Of a DNA stretch of 64,000 bases, positions 47,161 through 58,566 are shown piece by piece (position 1 is the stretch's first letter; the number at the start of each line of letters is the position of its first letter). The notes under the pieces were generated by a model. It saw only the letters and a program-made list of their open reading frames with translations. It did not search any database and was not told where the DNA came from. Origin of the DNA: Ryuthela nishihirai (lineage: Eukaryota > Arthropoda > Arachnida > Araneae > Heptathelidae). A program made the position numbers and the translations under genes. The stretch spans positions 14,984,001 to 15,048,000 of the forward strand of contig JAWZYU010000001.1 of the NCBI GenBank assembly GCA_038380435.1, in the 5' to 3' direction.

Positions 47161-47375
47161 TACAGTCGCTCAAAAAGTATCCGAACACTATGGTTGATTA
47201 CAGAATTCAGAAAAAAATATCTGGCAACGATTTTGTTTAGAAATTAGTGATCTGGCAACCTTCGTGTCACGTGAAGGTTGCCAGATCACTAATTTCTAAA
47301 AAAAATCGTTGCCAGATATTTTTTCTGGATTCTGTAATCAACCATAGTGTTTGGATACTTTTTTGAGCGACTGTA
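47161..47375. mobile_element. Palindromic MITE (215 bp, TA-flanked)
   Basis: The element is almost one perfect inverted repeat. 'tacagtcgctcaaaaagtat' at the left is mirrored at the right end. The arms meet around 'ccttcgtgtcacgtgaagg' near 47258-47276. The TA termini fit mobilisation by a Tc1/mariner transposase. A truncated relative lies at 16711-16839. Confidence 0.92.
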
Positions 47376-47899
47376 CCATATGTTGCACAGGTTTTACTAT
47401 TCGGCACAGTGGTTTATACATCGCTGCGCCCTATGAGGAGTTTTTAGGGTCTGAGATTCAACGATTCCACCATGAGGGTTATCAGGGTTTATCTGGGGCT
47501 GCTGGGGTTATTTATCACTCTTTTACGGCTTATTTAGTTAGTGGTGGGTCTTATACATACTTCTGAAGTTATACGTAAAAAAATGTGCAAATGCATGGAA
47601 AACGAAAAATATCTGGTATGAAATGGCTTTGAAATAATTAACGTAAGTTCAAAAATGTGTTAATGTTCTTTGTAATAAAGGTATATATTTTTAAAATGTA
47701 TTAATATTATTTTTCATGTTTACGACTGGAGAGTGTCACTTACTATGTCATTTAGAGAGTTTCAGATCTCACCTAAAAGAGGGGAAGAAACATTTTGCCC
47801 GGGGTTTCGAATCTGTCGTAATGAGTTTTATGCGAAAACCTTTGAGACGTGGTGAATGCCTTTACTCTAGACTTACAGAGTTTCAAAGCAGAACAACGA

Positions 47900-48035
47900 C
47901 TGATAAATCTACTAGTTTTCGAATAAACCATTCTTTGCCCCACTGTTCCATTACCTTCGTCAGATATTTTTTTATCCATCAATATTGCTGATTATTGTTT
48001 ATAGATTGGATGACAGGCAATGAAAGCACTCAAAG
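47900..48035 (+). repeat. Dispersed ~140-bp repeat, copy 2
   Basis: It is homologous to 45945-46085, with 'taaatctactagttttcg', 'ttatccatcaatattgctg' and 'caatgaaagcactc' in order. Confidence 0.7.
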
Positions 48036-48127
48036 AACTTCCCAATGTTGCCATTAAAACATATCAAATTACATAAGGTCAATTAGTTCGTTATTCACTA
48101 GAATAAAATATTGTTTGTTCTTTAACG

Positions 48128-48461
48128 TAGGAGTTCTCAACGTGGGGTATGCGGTAAAATGTTTTAGGGTACGACGTTATAGCTCAAAAGTCGCTAGATC
48201 TAGTAACAAGTACATTTCACTGATTACCCAGTAAAATGTTTATAATTTTATAAGATTTGTTAAACTGTTTATGTCATTTTTTGTGTTTATCGATATATGT
48301 AATTTATGAATATAAAATTTAATGTGTGTGTATATATATATATATTATTTTATTCCCATTGTTATACTATAACTATAATTTTATTTATCTATATAATGGG
48401 TACGCCAGTTACATATACATTTCCAGGGGGTACGTGAAGCATAAAAGGTTGAGAACCACTG
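48128..48461. mobile_element. hAT-like MITE
   Basis: The right end CAGTGGTTCTCAACCTTTT (complement of 48443-48461) is a terminus commonly seen in hAT elements. The left end 'taggagttctcaacg' is a diverged copy. The flanks 'ctttaacg' (48120-48127) and 'gtttgacg' (48462-48469) match at 6 of 8 positions, consistent with an old 8-bp duplication. A (TA)n run lies inside. There is no coding capacity. Confidence 0.82.
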
Positions 48462-48863
48462 GTTTGACGTGTTAACATGCGTTTAGTTCTTAACGAGTAA
48501 CTTAATAAAACTTTAAAACTCTTTATAATAAATCTCAAAAGTTAATTTAAATGATTCAATTTTATCTTTGCTAGCTATGTTAAATTCTTTTCTAACTAAT
48601 TTTTAACATGAATGAACTTTGATAATAAAAAGTTCTAGTTTTTCAATAGTTTTAAAGTTTAAACTCTGCGTTGTTAAATATTGAAATAATCGAGTCAACA
48701 TTCGAAGCAGCGACCATCTTTTTATCTGCTATCGTTTGCGCTGATTTGGAACATCAAATATTTTTAATTGTATTGGGATTATTCAATGCAAATTTTCTAC
48801 TCTTTTATGTTTTGTGTAAAATGAATTTTGAAATCAAAGTTCCCAAAAAAGCTATAATTGCGT
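48462..48863. other. Unassigned spacer
   Basis: Nothing recognised. Confidence 0.4.
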
Positions 48864-49280
48864 AGGAGTGTGTAGGTTGGGAGGTGGGGGAGCTCATTTC
48901 TTTGCATGTAATGGGGAAATCGTGTTTGTGGGTTTGAGCTCCTATTTTCTGCAGTTGTATTTACAATAGGAGTGGGTAGGTTGGGATGTGGGGGAGCTCA
49001 TTTCTTTGCATCTAATGGGGAAAGGGTGTTTGTGGGTTTGAGCTCCTATTTGCTGCAGCTATATTTACAATAGGAGTGGGTAGGTTGGGATGTGGGGGAG
49101 CTCATTTCTTTGCATCTAATGGGGAAAGGGTGTTTGTGGGTTTGAGCTCCTATTTGCTGCAGCTGTATTTACAATAGGAGTGGGTAGATTGGGATGTGGG
49201 GGAGCTCATTTCTTTGCATCTAATGGGGAATGGGTGTTTGTGGGTTTGAGCTCCTATTTGCTGCAGCTGTATTTACAATA
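48864..49280. repeat. 104-bp tandem repeat, four copies
   Basis: Copies begin 'aggagtg' at 48864, 48968, 49072 and 49176. They are highly similar and carry 'gtaggttgggatgtgggggag' and two GAGCTC sites each. The G-runs (GGG, GG, GGG, GGGGG) could form a quadruplex on the forward strand. The array ends exactly where the next element begins. Confidence 0.95.
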
Positions 49281-49716
49281 TACAGGGTGTCCCTGAATTC
49301 AGGGCCCAAACGTGAGGGGATGGTAGTACACACCAAACCCACCAATATTCGTCATAGGATATGCGACCGCAAACGCAATGAGGAGTCGGAAATGAAGGAC
49401 AGACACAGAAGTTTCCAGAGTGACATTTATTGGAGATCATTACAACAAATGTTCAAACGTCCGCCCACCAACGTTGATACAGGCGACACAACGGCGGAGT
49501 TGTGATCGGCGTACCTGCTCGTAAACACCGGGCTTGTCGCGCACATCAGCGGCTGCGACGGACAATCGGGCTACCAGATCCTCAGTGGACTCGTCTGCGC
49601 CCCCTACCGGCACCGGACTGCGTTTGCGATCGCATTATTCTATGACGAATATTGATGGGTTCGGTGTGTACTACCATCCCCTCACGTTTGGGCCATGAAT
49701 TTAGGAACACCCTGTA
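49281..49716. mobile_element. TA-flanked non-autonomous element with ~100-bp inverted ends
   Basis: TACAGGGTGTCCCTGAATTC starts at 49281, and its complement ends at 49716. The two ~100-bp arms both carry 'aacgtgaggggatggtag'. On the reverse strand the centre encodes LRRCVACINVGGRTFEHLL just before a stop. This resembles the conserved C-terminal end of a mariner-related transposase family. It is an internally deleted derivative. Confidence 0.82.
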
Positions 49717-51165
49717 TATTATTAAAAATTTCAACAGAGTGCGATTATAATCCTTGGATACGTCACTGTCTGAAATAATGACTTTCACCTTATCTTATAA
49801 TTATATAATTATATAATTATTATAAATTATATAACTTATCTTTGAAATATATTATACGTTTAGGAGATATATTACTATGAATACCTGCTTAGAAGCTAAG
49901 TGGAATTTAATTCACCCTACACTCTGAACCATAATGCAACCATACCTGATTACATTTGTTAATGATTTTGTGATAAAGCGGCGAACTCCGAACTTTTGCG
50001 ATTTGTCGGAACGAGAATCATTTCTGATTTTCAGAAATGATACACGAAACAAAGATTTAGTATTTCAGACGCGGAATGAAAGAGTGAATTATGCTTTCAT
50101 CGGAGAACAGTTATATTTTCCAGAAGTACCAAAACTCCCCGTTTATCAAAAGTTTTCATAATTGCTATTTCCCGTAGGTAAATTGATTGTGATCACAGAA
50201 TGTGGCGATATTCAGATTTGGTTTTGCAACTCGTTCTCATTTCGAGGAATTGCTTCAGAGGGAATTGCTCAAGATAAATTCCTAGTCGCTCCACATATTT
50301 CAATGAACATTGTAAGAAAGGATCTTTCAGGTAGCGATCTCCTGATCGAGTTAGCGCTGATGCCTCCTGCTATTGACAAAACAGTAACAACTCGACTCAT
50401 GTAGAGAGGGATGTGATTTCGTCTCTTTTGTCAGTTTACGGGATTTTTTACTTTCCTCCTCCGAACGGTGCTTCCGTTGCTAAGCAACTGCGAATTCAGC
50501 ATTATCTTCCATTTCCGTGGCACGTTGTAGCATTTAGAATGACGCAAGCACTTGCAACCGAGAAACCTCTTTCTCGCGAATTAATTATCTCAGCGAATGA
50601 GGGAAGATATTAATCCACCGAATTACCTCCTTCTGAGTATTATTAAATTAACTAATTCTGTAATGAACGAATATTCATTCCCGACTTATTTTGCATAACT
50701 ATAGCCATTAATATGATTTCTGTAAAGCAGAAACACGTGGCAATGCCCATTGGATCTATTCGGTTTAATGCATGTATTCGCCAAGGGACAAGGAATTTGT
50801 TTTACTAATTGTGTTAATCGTGTGATGCAGTTTGTAACGGTTTGGTTACCATGAAATTCTACCCAAATATACAAAAGTTCGATACGAGTTGTTGTAAAAA
50901 TGCTCTAATGACACTTCTTTAATTACTCTATTCTGTATGTTACAAACAGATGATGATTTCATATGCAGTGTCATAAATGTGAGAAATGGCTAATTTTAAT
51001 TTTTATCTCCATGAGACATCAAGATAAATGCATTATCTGTGTTTAAATATCAGCTGATAGAAACAATTGCCAGAGAAATTTTTATTGTCTTTTTGTAGTA
51101 CAAAATCGTAGTTTGACAGCAATATAACAAAATCAGAGGTATTACAGAAAAAAAACTTTATTATA
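49717..51165. other. Unassigned DNA
   Basis: AT palindromes lie at 49797-49845. Short open frames between 49934 and 50613 have no recognisable motif or proper start. I find no gene. Confidence 0.45.
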
Positions 51166-52486
51166 TATGCACTGAAAGCACAATTTATTATGCACACCCA
51201 TCTAATAACATGTGGGTCCACATTCACCCTTACAACAGCAGCAACACGTCGTGACATTAACTCTACCAGGTGTTGGAAATGTTCATTTGGTACATAATTC
51301 CAGGACAGCCGTCTGTAAAGCACCGAGAGTGGCCGGTGGTGAGTTTCATGCTAGAATGCATCACTTCGCACTCCTCCGACAGATGCTCAATAAGGTGCGA
51401 ATCCTGAGAGTGAGAGAGTCATTCGAGGGTTGTGAATTCACTAAAATGCTCCTCCAACCAGTCCTTCACCAAACGGATGGCTCTCCCGCACAAGGGTCCA
51501 CGGCTTAACGTCCCATCCAACAGACGGTGTCCCTTCCAAGCCTCTGGTGTTTCCTATTGACTGAGGGCAGAGCGGGGAGAATTGTGGAGAAAAATCTCAA
51601 TGATAGCCCGACTGGAACTCGAATCTGGGAACTGCAGATTATGAGATTGATGAGCTACCGACTGAGCCACCACTGCCCCACCTTGTTCGGTGATGGTGGT
51701 CTCAACAGGTATAAGGAATCCGAAGGGTTGCCCTTGTAAACATACCCCAGAACATCACACTGCCTCCACTTGTCTGTAACACCCTGACTTGATAGTTTGG
51801 TCAATAGCCTCATGTGTCTATACCACACTCACCATCTCATATCTGCATGTTGCAGTTGCACCAAGCTGCTCATTTCCAGTCTTAAACGATCCATTTTTCA
51901 TGTTCCTTCATCCACTGCAGCCTCATACTCCAGTGACATACTTATGCAGCCTCATACTCCAGTAACAAGGGTATTCAATTTGGGCGTCAAATGTCATAGC
52001 CCAGTCGTTCCATCATAGTTGAATGGTCTTTGCACAAACCTTTGTAATTGTCGTGTTGTTGAATGCCAATAATTATCATTTGCACTGCGGTCCTCCATTC
52101 CAACGTTAAGATACGGGAGAGGTGGTGCCCATCTCGAACATCAATGGCCCTGTTATGGCCACATTTTTACTGGCAGCTAAAGTGGTTGGCAAATTTGATG
52201 TAGTCTCGGTACACATGTGCAACGGTCACATGCGGAAACTTCAGACATTCTGTAGCCATAAATATGGACATCCCATCTTCCTGCACTGGCTATCTGCCCA
52301 CAATTGAATTCGTTCAGGTCACCATGTTTATCCATCATAACAGTCGCAGGAATGCTATATAACAAGTTGGCATCTGATTTATTTATAGCCCACAAGGAGT
52401 TTCTGTCAGCCGCATTATTGTGAAGAAATAGAACAGGTTTGTGGATGGGTGCGGTGTGTATAATAAATATGTGCTTTCAGTGTATA
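51166..52486 (-). mobile_element. Tc1-like transposon (third family), carrying a SINE
   Basis: The left end 'tatgcactgaaagcacaatt' (51166) and the right end '...gtgctttcagtgtata' (ending 52486) are inverted repeats that continue into 'tattatgcacacccatc'. Reverse-strand protein remnants are an N-terminal DLNEFNCGQIASAGRWDVHI (about 52260-52320) and a C-terminal WNYVPNEHFQHLVELMSRRVAAVVRVN (51220-51305), both typical of Tc1 proteins. A SINE family A copy interrupts it at 51473-51685. A second, half-length copy lies at 53915-54318. Confidence 0.85.
51473..51685 (-). repeat. tRNA-derived SINE family A, copy 9, inserted in a Tc1 element
   Basis: It starts within the body at 'aaacggatggctctcccgc', then 'ggcttaacgtcccatcc', and ends with an antisense tRNA head 'gaactcgaatctggg' and 'gagctaccgactgagcc'. 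The 3' part is absent, as in a 5'-complete but 3'-truncated or recombined insertion. Confidence 0.85.
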
Positions 52487-53069
52487 CAGGGTGTCTCAAA
52501 AATATAGGTAAACTTTTAGGAGAGATAGATAACATCTAAAGGAATGAGAATTGCATAGAAACCCATAACCGGAAACGTCATGGGAAAGTGGTAGCAGAGG
52601 TACAAGATCTGAAAGGACACAAGACAATGAGTAATGGGAAAACATTTATTGGACATAATTATTACAAATGGCGTACTAGATGATACATTTCATAATGTTA
52701 CAGCTCTTAATGACCCATAATCGCACAAATTTTGATGCGCACGCGCAAACAAACGGTGGCCTGGTACATGTCTGTGTGGGAAGCGTTCTTGATTCATTCG
52801 TTGAGCGGCTCGTCCGTTGCGCTCAGCTATTCTATACACTAAGTGTATGTTTGCCAGCTCCCTGTTCGAATACCTTTGCATGCTCTTCGTCAGCCGACTA
52901 CCGCTCGAATGAGGAAATCCGAAATTTTCCCTCTAGCGCACTGATGAACAGCGCCGCCTATTGACTTACGGTGAGGTTTCCGGTTATGGGTTCCTGTGCA
53001 ATTCTCATTCCTTTAGATGTTATCTACCTCCCCTAAAAGTTTGTACCTATATTTTTGAGACACCCTGTA
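52485..53069 (-). mobile_element. Mariner-related non-autonomous element
   Basis: The TA-flanked ends TACAGGGTGTCTCAAAAATA and its complement close at 53069. Matching subterminal blocks 'tctaaaggaatgagaattg' and 'cccataaccggaaac' are mirrored. On the reverse strand at 52690-52881, YSNRELANIHLVYRIAERNG and RFPHRHVPGHRLFARAHQNL resemble the N-terminal helix-turn-helix domain of a transposase family common in arthropods (often listed as DUF4817). The catalytic domain is deleted. Confidence 0.85.
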
Positions 53070-53914
53070 TACATTTTTCTTATTCTTAGCCTTTCTTTTT
53101 CACAAAAAATACACAGAAACATTCTCTTTAAATGTTATTTATTTATTGTGCCCACAACAGATGGATGTCTTTACTTCAAGAAAAGTACAATGTTACACCA
53201 ATTTGTGGGGTTACTTTAAACCATAAAATCATGTAAGGTATTGAGTCTTTTTTCCGGTAGCGCCATAAATTAATTTTAAAGGGCACCAAACCTCTGATAT
53301 AATAGCCAACGCATGTATATCTGCAACACTTTCAATGCAATGGATTACTCTATAAAAAACAGTTTAAGCTGCCAAAGTGATATATTGTAAAAAGCTACTA
53401 TGGCATAGTTCCTTTGCATTGGAAGTATTGGCTTCCAAGGCAAGTGGTGTTTGTACCCTTACATCACTTTTGTTCAACACAATATTTCCTATCCATAAAT
53501 GGCAACATCGACTCGTGTCAATACATAGAACAAAACCGAGTTTTTTTAGTTCAAAATCGTTTAAAACATAATTTAAATCTTTAATATACATTATCTGTTG
53601 CATTAGTAACGATGGGTAAAGTCAATTTTCCTCTATGCCCACTTTGACTGCAGCATAATAGTGTTCAAAAAAAGTTAAATCTTTAAATTGCAGCTTTTAG
53701 AAATATAAAAAAAAAGAAGAAATAAATATTCCAAGGATTTTCTCTCTGAACAAGTATTTCATCATTGAAACAAACAATGATCTTTGCTTACCAGCCGCTA
53801 CGCTATTCATCTGCTCATTATCACAAATAAAACCCCAAAATCACTAAACAAATTGACTGAGACAAAGTATGATTAAAACGCTGGGAAATACAGGTAAGAA
53901 TTACATCATTTGCA
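53070..53914. other. Unassigned DNA
   Basis: No gene or repeat recognised. Confidence 0.45.
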
Positions 53915-54318
53915 CATCGAATGGTATTTGCGCCAACTTTCGTTGCCTCCCAGTCGTTGATGCCGTTATTTTCTCCACTGTGGCCCTCCGTTCCAATGTT
54001 ACGATATTGGAGAGACAGTGCTCACTCTAACATCAATAGCACGGCTACTGTCACATTTTTCTGTGGATGCAGGTTTTGCAGGCTGTTGTTGCGGTTAAGG
54101 AACATTCCATCTTCCTCGCACTGATTATCTGCCCAAGATCGACCTAGCTCAGTCGCCGTATTCACCCATCATAAGAGTGCAACTACGTTATGTAGCAGGA
54201 AGGTATCTGGCCTATTTATAGCCTGCAAGGGATTTCAGCTGGCCACATTGTTGTGGCGGAATAGGTCACGTTCGTGGATGGGTACGGTGTGTATAATAAA
54301 TTGTGCTTTCAGTGCATA
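53915..54318 (-). mobile_element. Tc1-like transposon (third family), half copy
   Basis: This segment aligns with 52020-52486: 'ccaatgttacgatattggag', 'cttcctcgcactgattatct', 'ttatagcctgcaaggg' and the end 'gtgctttcagtgcata'. The other terminus and the catalytic half are missing. Confidence 0.82.
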
Positions 54319-55673
54319 TGCAGTTCTGAACATCTTTATCCATTCCATTAAGAAAGATAAGAAATGAAGAATTTTAATTTATTTTCAGTTGTTACAATGA
54401 TTTTAATAAAGTATCAAAAGTCCAACCTCATATTTGCTTACGCTTCCCGGAAAAAAGCGGAAGAAAGTGGGATAAATCCATTTCAATTTTCAAGTCAACT
54501 TGTTAAATTTTCAATATGTTCTAGTTTGTAGTAATTGGCGAAGTTCAAAAACTTGGCACATCTCCTAATGCATACTTCGCGCCATTCATCTGCGTGAATT
54601 ACCAGATCAGCACAAATCATTCAATCGCAGATTCTGTTGCGGTGGATGCCACATTTGTGGAGTGAGTTGGGTTTACTGAGCAATTAATAATTTTATATTT
54701 GAAACCTTAATTGCCTTAATGATGTATTAACCACATATTCCCTATTGATTTGTTTATTCCCTTATGCAGCTTTGTAGTTCTGTTTGATTATAGATTTCAA
54801 AATCTTTTTGCATCTGTTTTAATGCATTCTAATCTATGAGCGAAATCACAACTGCTTTCCGTCGTTCGAAAAAGCAATGCGCATTTAGTGCTCAAGCGTG
54901 ATGTCATTAAGGTTTAGAAATTGACTCAGGAAAGTTCTTCAGCCACAGTTCGAAATGCCTCGCGAGAATCCATTCCATGAGAATTATGGCGTTGTCACTC
55001 TCTGTTCTTTCATCTCCTACGTGTTCATTTCGGCTTCTTATTTCTTCAAATTTTTTAAAAGTTTGTTTTCAAAATGTGCCTCAGATCCACGTCGGATATA
55101 TGGTTCTCTACTTTTTTTTTCGTTAAATTCGACACAAATAGGATGATCACACTGAACACGGAGAAAGGTTTTCATCAAAAGGAATTCGGATGTGATGCTG
55201 GTAGTATGTAACATTGGTGTGATGTTGTGGTATATATCATTCTGCTGTAATATGACCTTACTCTGTTTTTAGAAAAAGTGACAGCATCACAAGAAAAAGA
55301 AAACGTGATCCATTGTATCACCTCGCTTTTGAGGTATGGTACAATGTTGCATCGCAGTCAACACGGATCATCGAACAAAAGTAGTATTTATTAGTCCACA
55401 GTGCAAAATGTGATCTTTGGTGTTAAGGTGTTTATCTAAACCAATATTGTTTAGCATTTCTATCGCAATAGCAGAGCAACAGCCGTAATAACGACTTCCA
55501 CGAATATTCCTCCTAGTTAGTTCAAAAGATATTATATTTAGCCCTTCTTCTTGTCAATAGTTCTCACCTACGCTGCTGTATGCATATTATAATTTCTAAT
55601 ACTAATCGCGGAAACTCTCATTTTTCTGTTAGTTGTCGCATCTTATGATGTAATTACCTCTCAATTACCCTTC
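54319..55673. other. Unassigned DNA
   Basis: Nothing recognised; short open frames lack motifs. Confidence 0.45.
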
Positions 55674-55748
55674 TTATAAGACAATATAATGTCTTATAAT
55701 ATACATGACACATATTATAAGACAATATAATGTCTTATAATATATATG
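55674..55748. repeat. Duplicated AT palindrome
   Basis: The dyad 'ataagacaatataatgtctt' with flanking 'ttataa' symmetry occurs twice, separated by about 15 bases. Each copy can form a hairpin. Confidence 0.75.
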
Positions 55749-55847
55749 CTCCTGACACATTGGAAAGTTCCGTCTCACTTTCTCTTTTCTCATTTGAACT
55801 GCTGCTCTATCATTCTGACTCCCAAGATTCTAGTTCCAACTCTGAGA

Positions 55848-55890
55848 GCGTTGAGATTTATCTCCGATAAATCCCACTCTTCCCAGCCGT
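55848..55890 (+). repeat. SINE family A fragment
   Basis: 'gcgttgagatttatctccg' and 'aaatcccactcttccc' match the part of copy 3 just after the tRNA-like head. Confidence 0.65.
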
Positions 55891-56585
55891 TCATTGGATC
55901 TCCCACACTTTGTGCAAGAAGTGCCATTCAGTGATAACACAACCCAAGCCACTCTAGCCGACAGCAGATGCAACATCGCTAATGTTTATCCCACTCTCCT
56001 AAAGAGCAATATTTGATCTGTTTAAAATCTGACATCTATCTGTGTTGAGTACTGGATACAACTGAGAAGATGGCTTCAACGGCTGATCTGAAATTAACTA
56101 CAACGAACACAGAAGGGTTACAAGCAGTAATCCGCAGAAATTTATCCAAATGGGAAGGGACCATGTATATTGTTTTAGATAATGCAAAGTCTAAAATCTT
56201 CTTATAATTATAAAAATATATTTCTAGATTTCCAGAGGAGTTAAGTGCCCCTCCCCCTCTGCAAAAGCAGGTGACTACATTCTATCTAGGTTATGCATCC
56301 ATACAAACAATAGAGAGTGTATAGAGTAAGCAACGAATAGACACCGAGGTTGATCATCTCAAAATTGGACGTCATATTCTGTCATTGCTTGGATTGTTTA
56401 GCGTGAAAAGCAGAATGGTACTGCACGAATTCTTGTGGATTCCTGAAAAGCATACGGTAATATTTCAGTGCTTATGACTGGTACCAATTTATTAAACGGC
56501 TAAAACTGAATTTTATGGCACATTTCTAATATAATTTTGAACTTAAGTTGCAAAATATGATCGCTTTCACGCAGTTTTAATTACA
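55891..56585. other. Unassigned DNA
   Basis: Nothing recognised. Confidence 0.45.
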
Positions 56586-56589
56586 ATTC

Positions 56590-56880
56590 GCATTCCCCCA
56601 AATGCTATAATTGCGCCCTCTAATGGTAGAAAAAAATCAAAACTTCAAAATTACAACGGCTAGAAATTTGAAAGTTTGGTGGTGGAATGTGAAGGTCATG
56701 AAGTTTTCATTGGCAGCAATGAGTTGTCCCTTTAGACTCAGGGTAGATGAGAAACGCAACTGCTTCGTTTTAAGAGATAATTGGGAAAAAATTATAATTG
56801 GATTGGTACTAATGAAATATTACAATTCGCATTTTTTAATTCCTTATTAAGTTTAAATTTATATCACTAAATACGGATCA
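56590..56880 (+). repeat. Dispersed repeat family R, copy 2
   Basis: 'attgcgccctctaatgg', 'ggaatgtgaaggtcatg', 'cattggcagcaatgagttg' and 'gttttaagagataattggg' match 6595-6980 in order and spacing. Confidence 0.75.
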
Positions 56881-56950
56881 CTTAATATCAGAACGATCAC
56901 TAAGTCTCAGAGATCACTAAATATGGAAACGGCGAAATTTTTAACGAATG

Positions 56951-57077
56951 CTATAAGGCATGGATGTTCGTGTTGTTTTCTGCTGAGGTCCTGCCATCCT
57001 CTCAGATCTTCTACTTTGGCATATAAACTGACAGGCTCCTGTCAGACCTCTGTGGCAAGCAGCTGCTTGAGGGGGTA
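56951..57077 (+). repeat. tRNA-derived SINE family B, copy 3 (head lost)
   Basis: The forward body 'cagacctctgtggcaagcag' and 'ctgcttgaggggg' is the reverse of copy 1 and is followed by a (TTTA)n tail. The tRNA head is absent, as in a 5'-truncated insertion. Confidence 0.88.
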
Positions 57078-57117
57078 TTTATTTATTATTTATTTATTAT
57101 AAGTAATCTGTTTATAG

Positions 57118-57250
57118 TAGAAATTTGAAATTTCGGTGGTAGTGTCAAGAGATTTTCCACTGACAACAACAACCTTCCCGTTTTTCTCAGAGGTGTGTGA
57201 GAAAAGCAATTATTCACCTTTAAGAAATAAAAGACAAATACTTTTTATGT
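57118..57250 (+). repeat. Dispersed repeat family R, weak copy 3
   Basis: 'agaaatttgaaatttcggtgg', 'gtgtgagaaaagcaa' and 'taagaaataaaag' match the family loosely. Confidence 0.5.
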
Positions 57251-58060
57251 TTTATAATTACCAATAAAATACTATTCTTTTCATCCCCCCATCGTTCATT
57301 AGCTGTAATTACAAAAACCAAAAATCATTATTCTGTTTCAAAAAGAGATTCCCTTACGCGCTAGAGGCGATGTGCATTCTTCTAGTTGAATTTCAAATTT
57401 TATTATTATATTATTCAAAACACTTCTTCCAATTGTACCTCCCCAACGTAGGAGGTAGATCATAACAAGTTATGTCATGTACATAGCCGACTACGAATGG
57501 GAGGGCTAATTCTAACAATGAAGCAGAAGTGATAAAGCTCTGATAATTTTCACCTATCCAGTAATCCAGGACTTAGATCTCGATAAAAATACGAAATTAG
57601 GCATCCGAAATGTCCCTCAAGGTCAATTAGAAATCACGTAGAGCTCAAACCTTTATCTAAAAGTGATAAAAACATGAAAATTAATGCCTACGAGTGTTTC
57701 GTATTGCAAATCTCGAAACGTTTTACAGACACCTCATTTGCATCGGTATAACAAGGAGAGATAGCAGTTGTCTTTTTATCAGTAACTGTTGTCTGAAAGG
57801 TCAGATTTGATTTCTTTTAAAATTTTCTTAAATATGCAACAAAATTAGAGATTTAAAGCAAACTCAGATGGTTTGATGAGCTACAAGTAACTAGAAGAAC
57901 GCATATCTCCTCTGACGAATATGGGAATCTCGTTTTCAAAGAGAATGAAGTTTCGGTTTATCTACTTTAATTTGCGTCTTTAAAAGTCTTAAATCGAACT
58001 AATGGATGATTGGGGAAAACATCTAAATAGTAATATTTGATTAGCACTTATAAAAGTATT
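57251..58060. other. Unassigned DNA
   Basis: Nothing recognised. Confidence 0.45.
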
Positions 58061-58510
58061 TATTTTTTGTTCTTTAAAATTAAAAAGTTGTTTTTCTCAC
58101 ACCCCTCTGAAAAAAAGGGCCCGTTTTTTGTTATTAGTGGAATATCTCTTGAAACTCTATCACAAACATTTTTAATTTCTGTCATAAACAGATCACTTCT
58201 CATATTCGTTAAAAGTTTTTCTATATTTAGTGACCTCTAATGATGTAAGTTAAAAGTACCTAAGAATTTGAAAAATGCGAATTATAATATTTCTGTATAC
58301 CAATCCAACTAAAAAATGGTTTTTCGAATTATGTCTTAAAACAAAAAACAAAATTACATTTTCCCACCGACCCTGGAGGCAAGGACATAACTCGTTGTTG
58401 GAAATGCATCCCCCATGACCTTCGCATTCCTCCACTAAAATTTCGAATTCTAACATATATTCATCGTTCGTAATAGTCATTTGAAATTTGCAATTTTTCA
58501 AAAATTTCCA
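58061..58510 (-). repeat. Dispersed repeat family R, reversed copy 4
   Basis: The reversed motifs 'ccaatccaactaaaaaatgg', 'aactcgttgttggaaatgc' and 'catgaccttcgcattcc' match copies 1 and 2 in inverted order. Confidence 0.7.
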
Positions 58511-58514
58511 CTGT

Positions 58515-58566
58515 TAGATACAATGCGATTAGAGCACTATTAGATACGATGCAATTAGAGAAATAT
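58515..58566. repeat. 26-bp duplication
   Basis: 'tagatacaatgcgattagag' recurs 26 bases later with two changes. Confidence 0.7.

Noticed and set aside
49934..50613. Three adjacent forward open frames as an operon-like or exon set
   Set aside because: They start at non-ATG codons or lack any recognised motif, splice signal or homology that I can see; their lengths are within chance.
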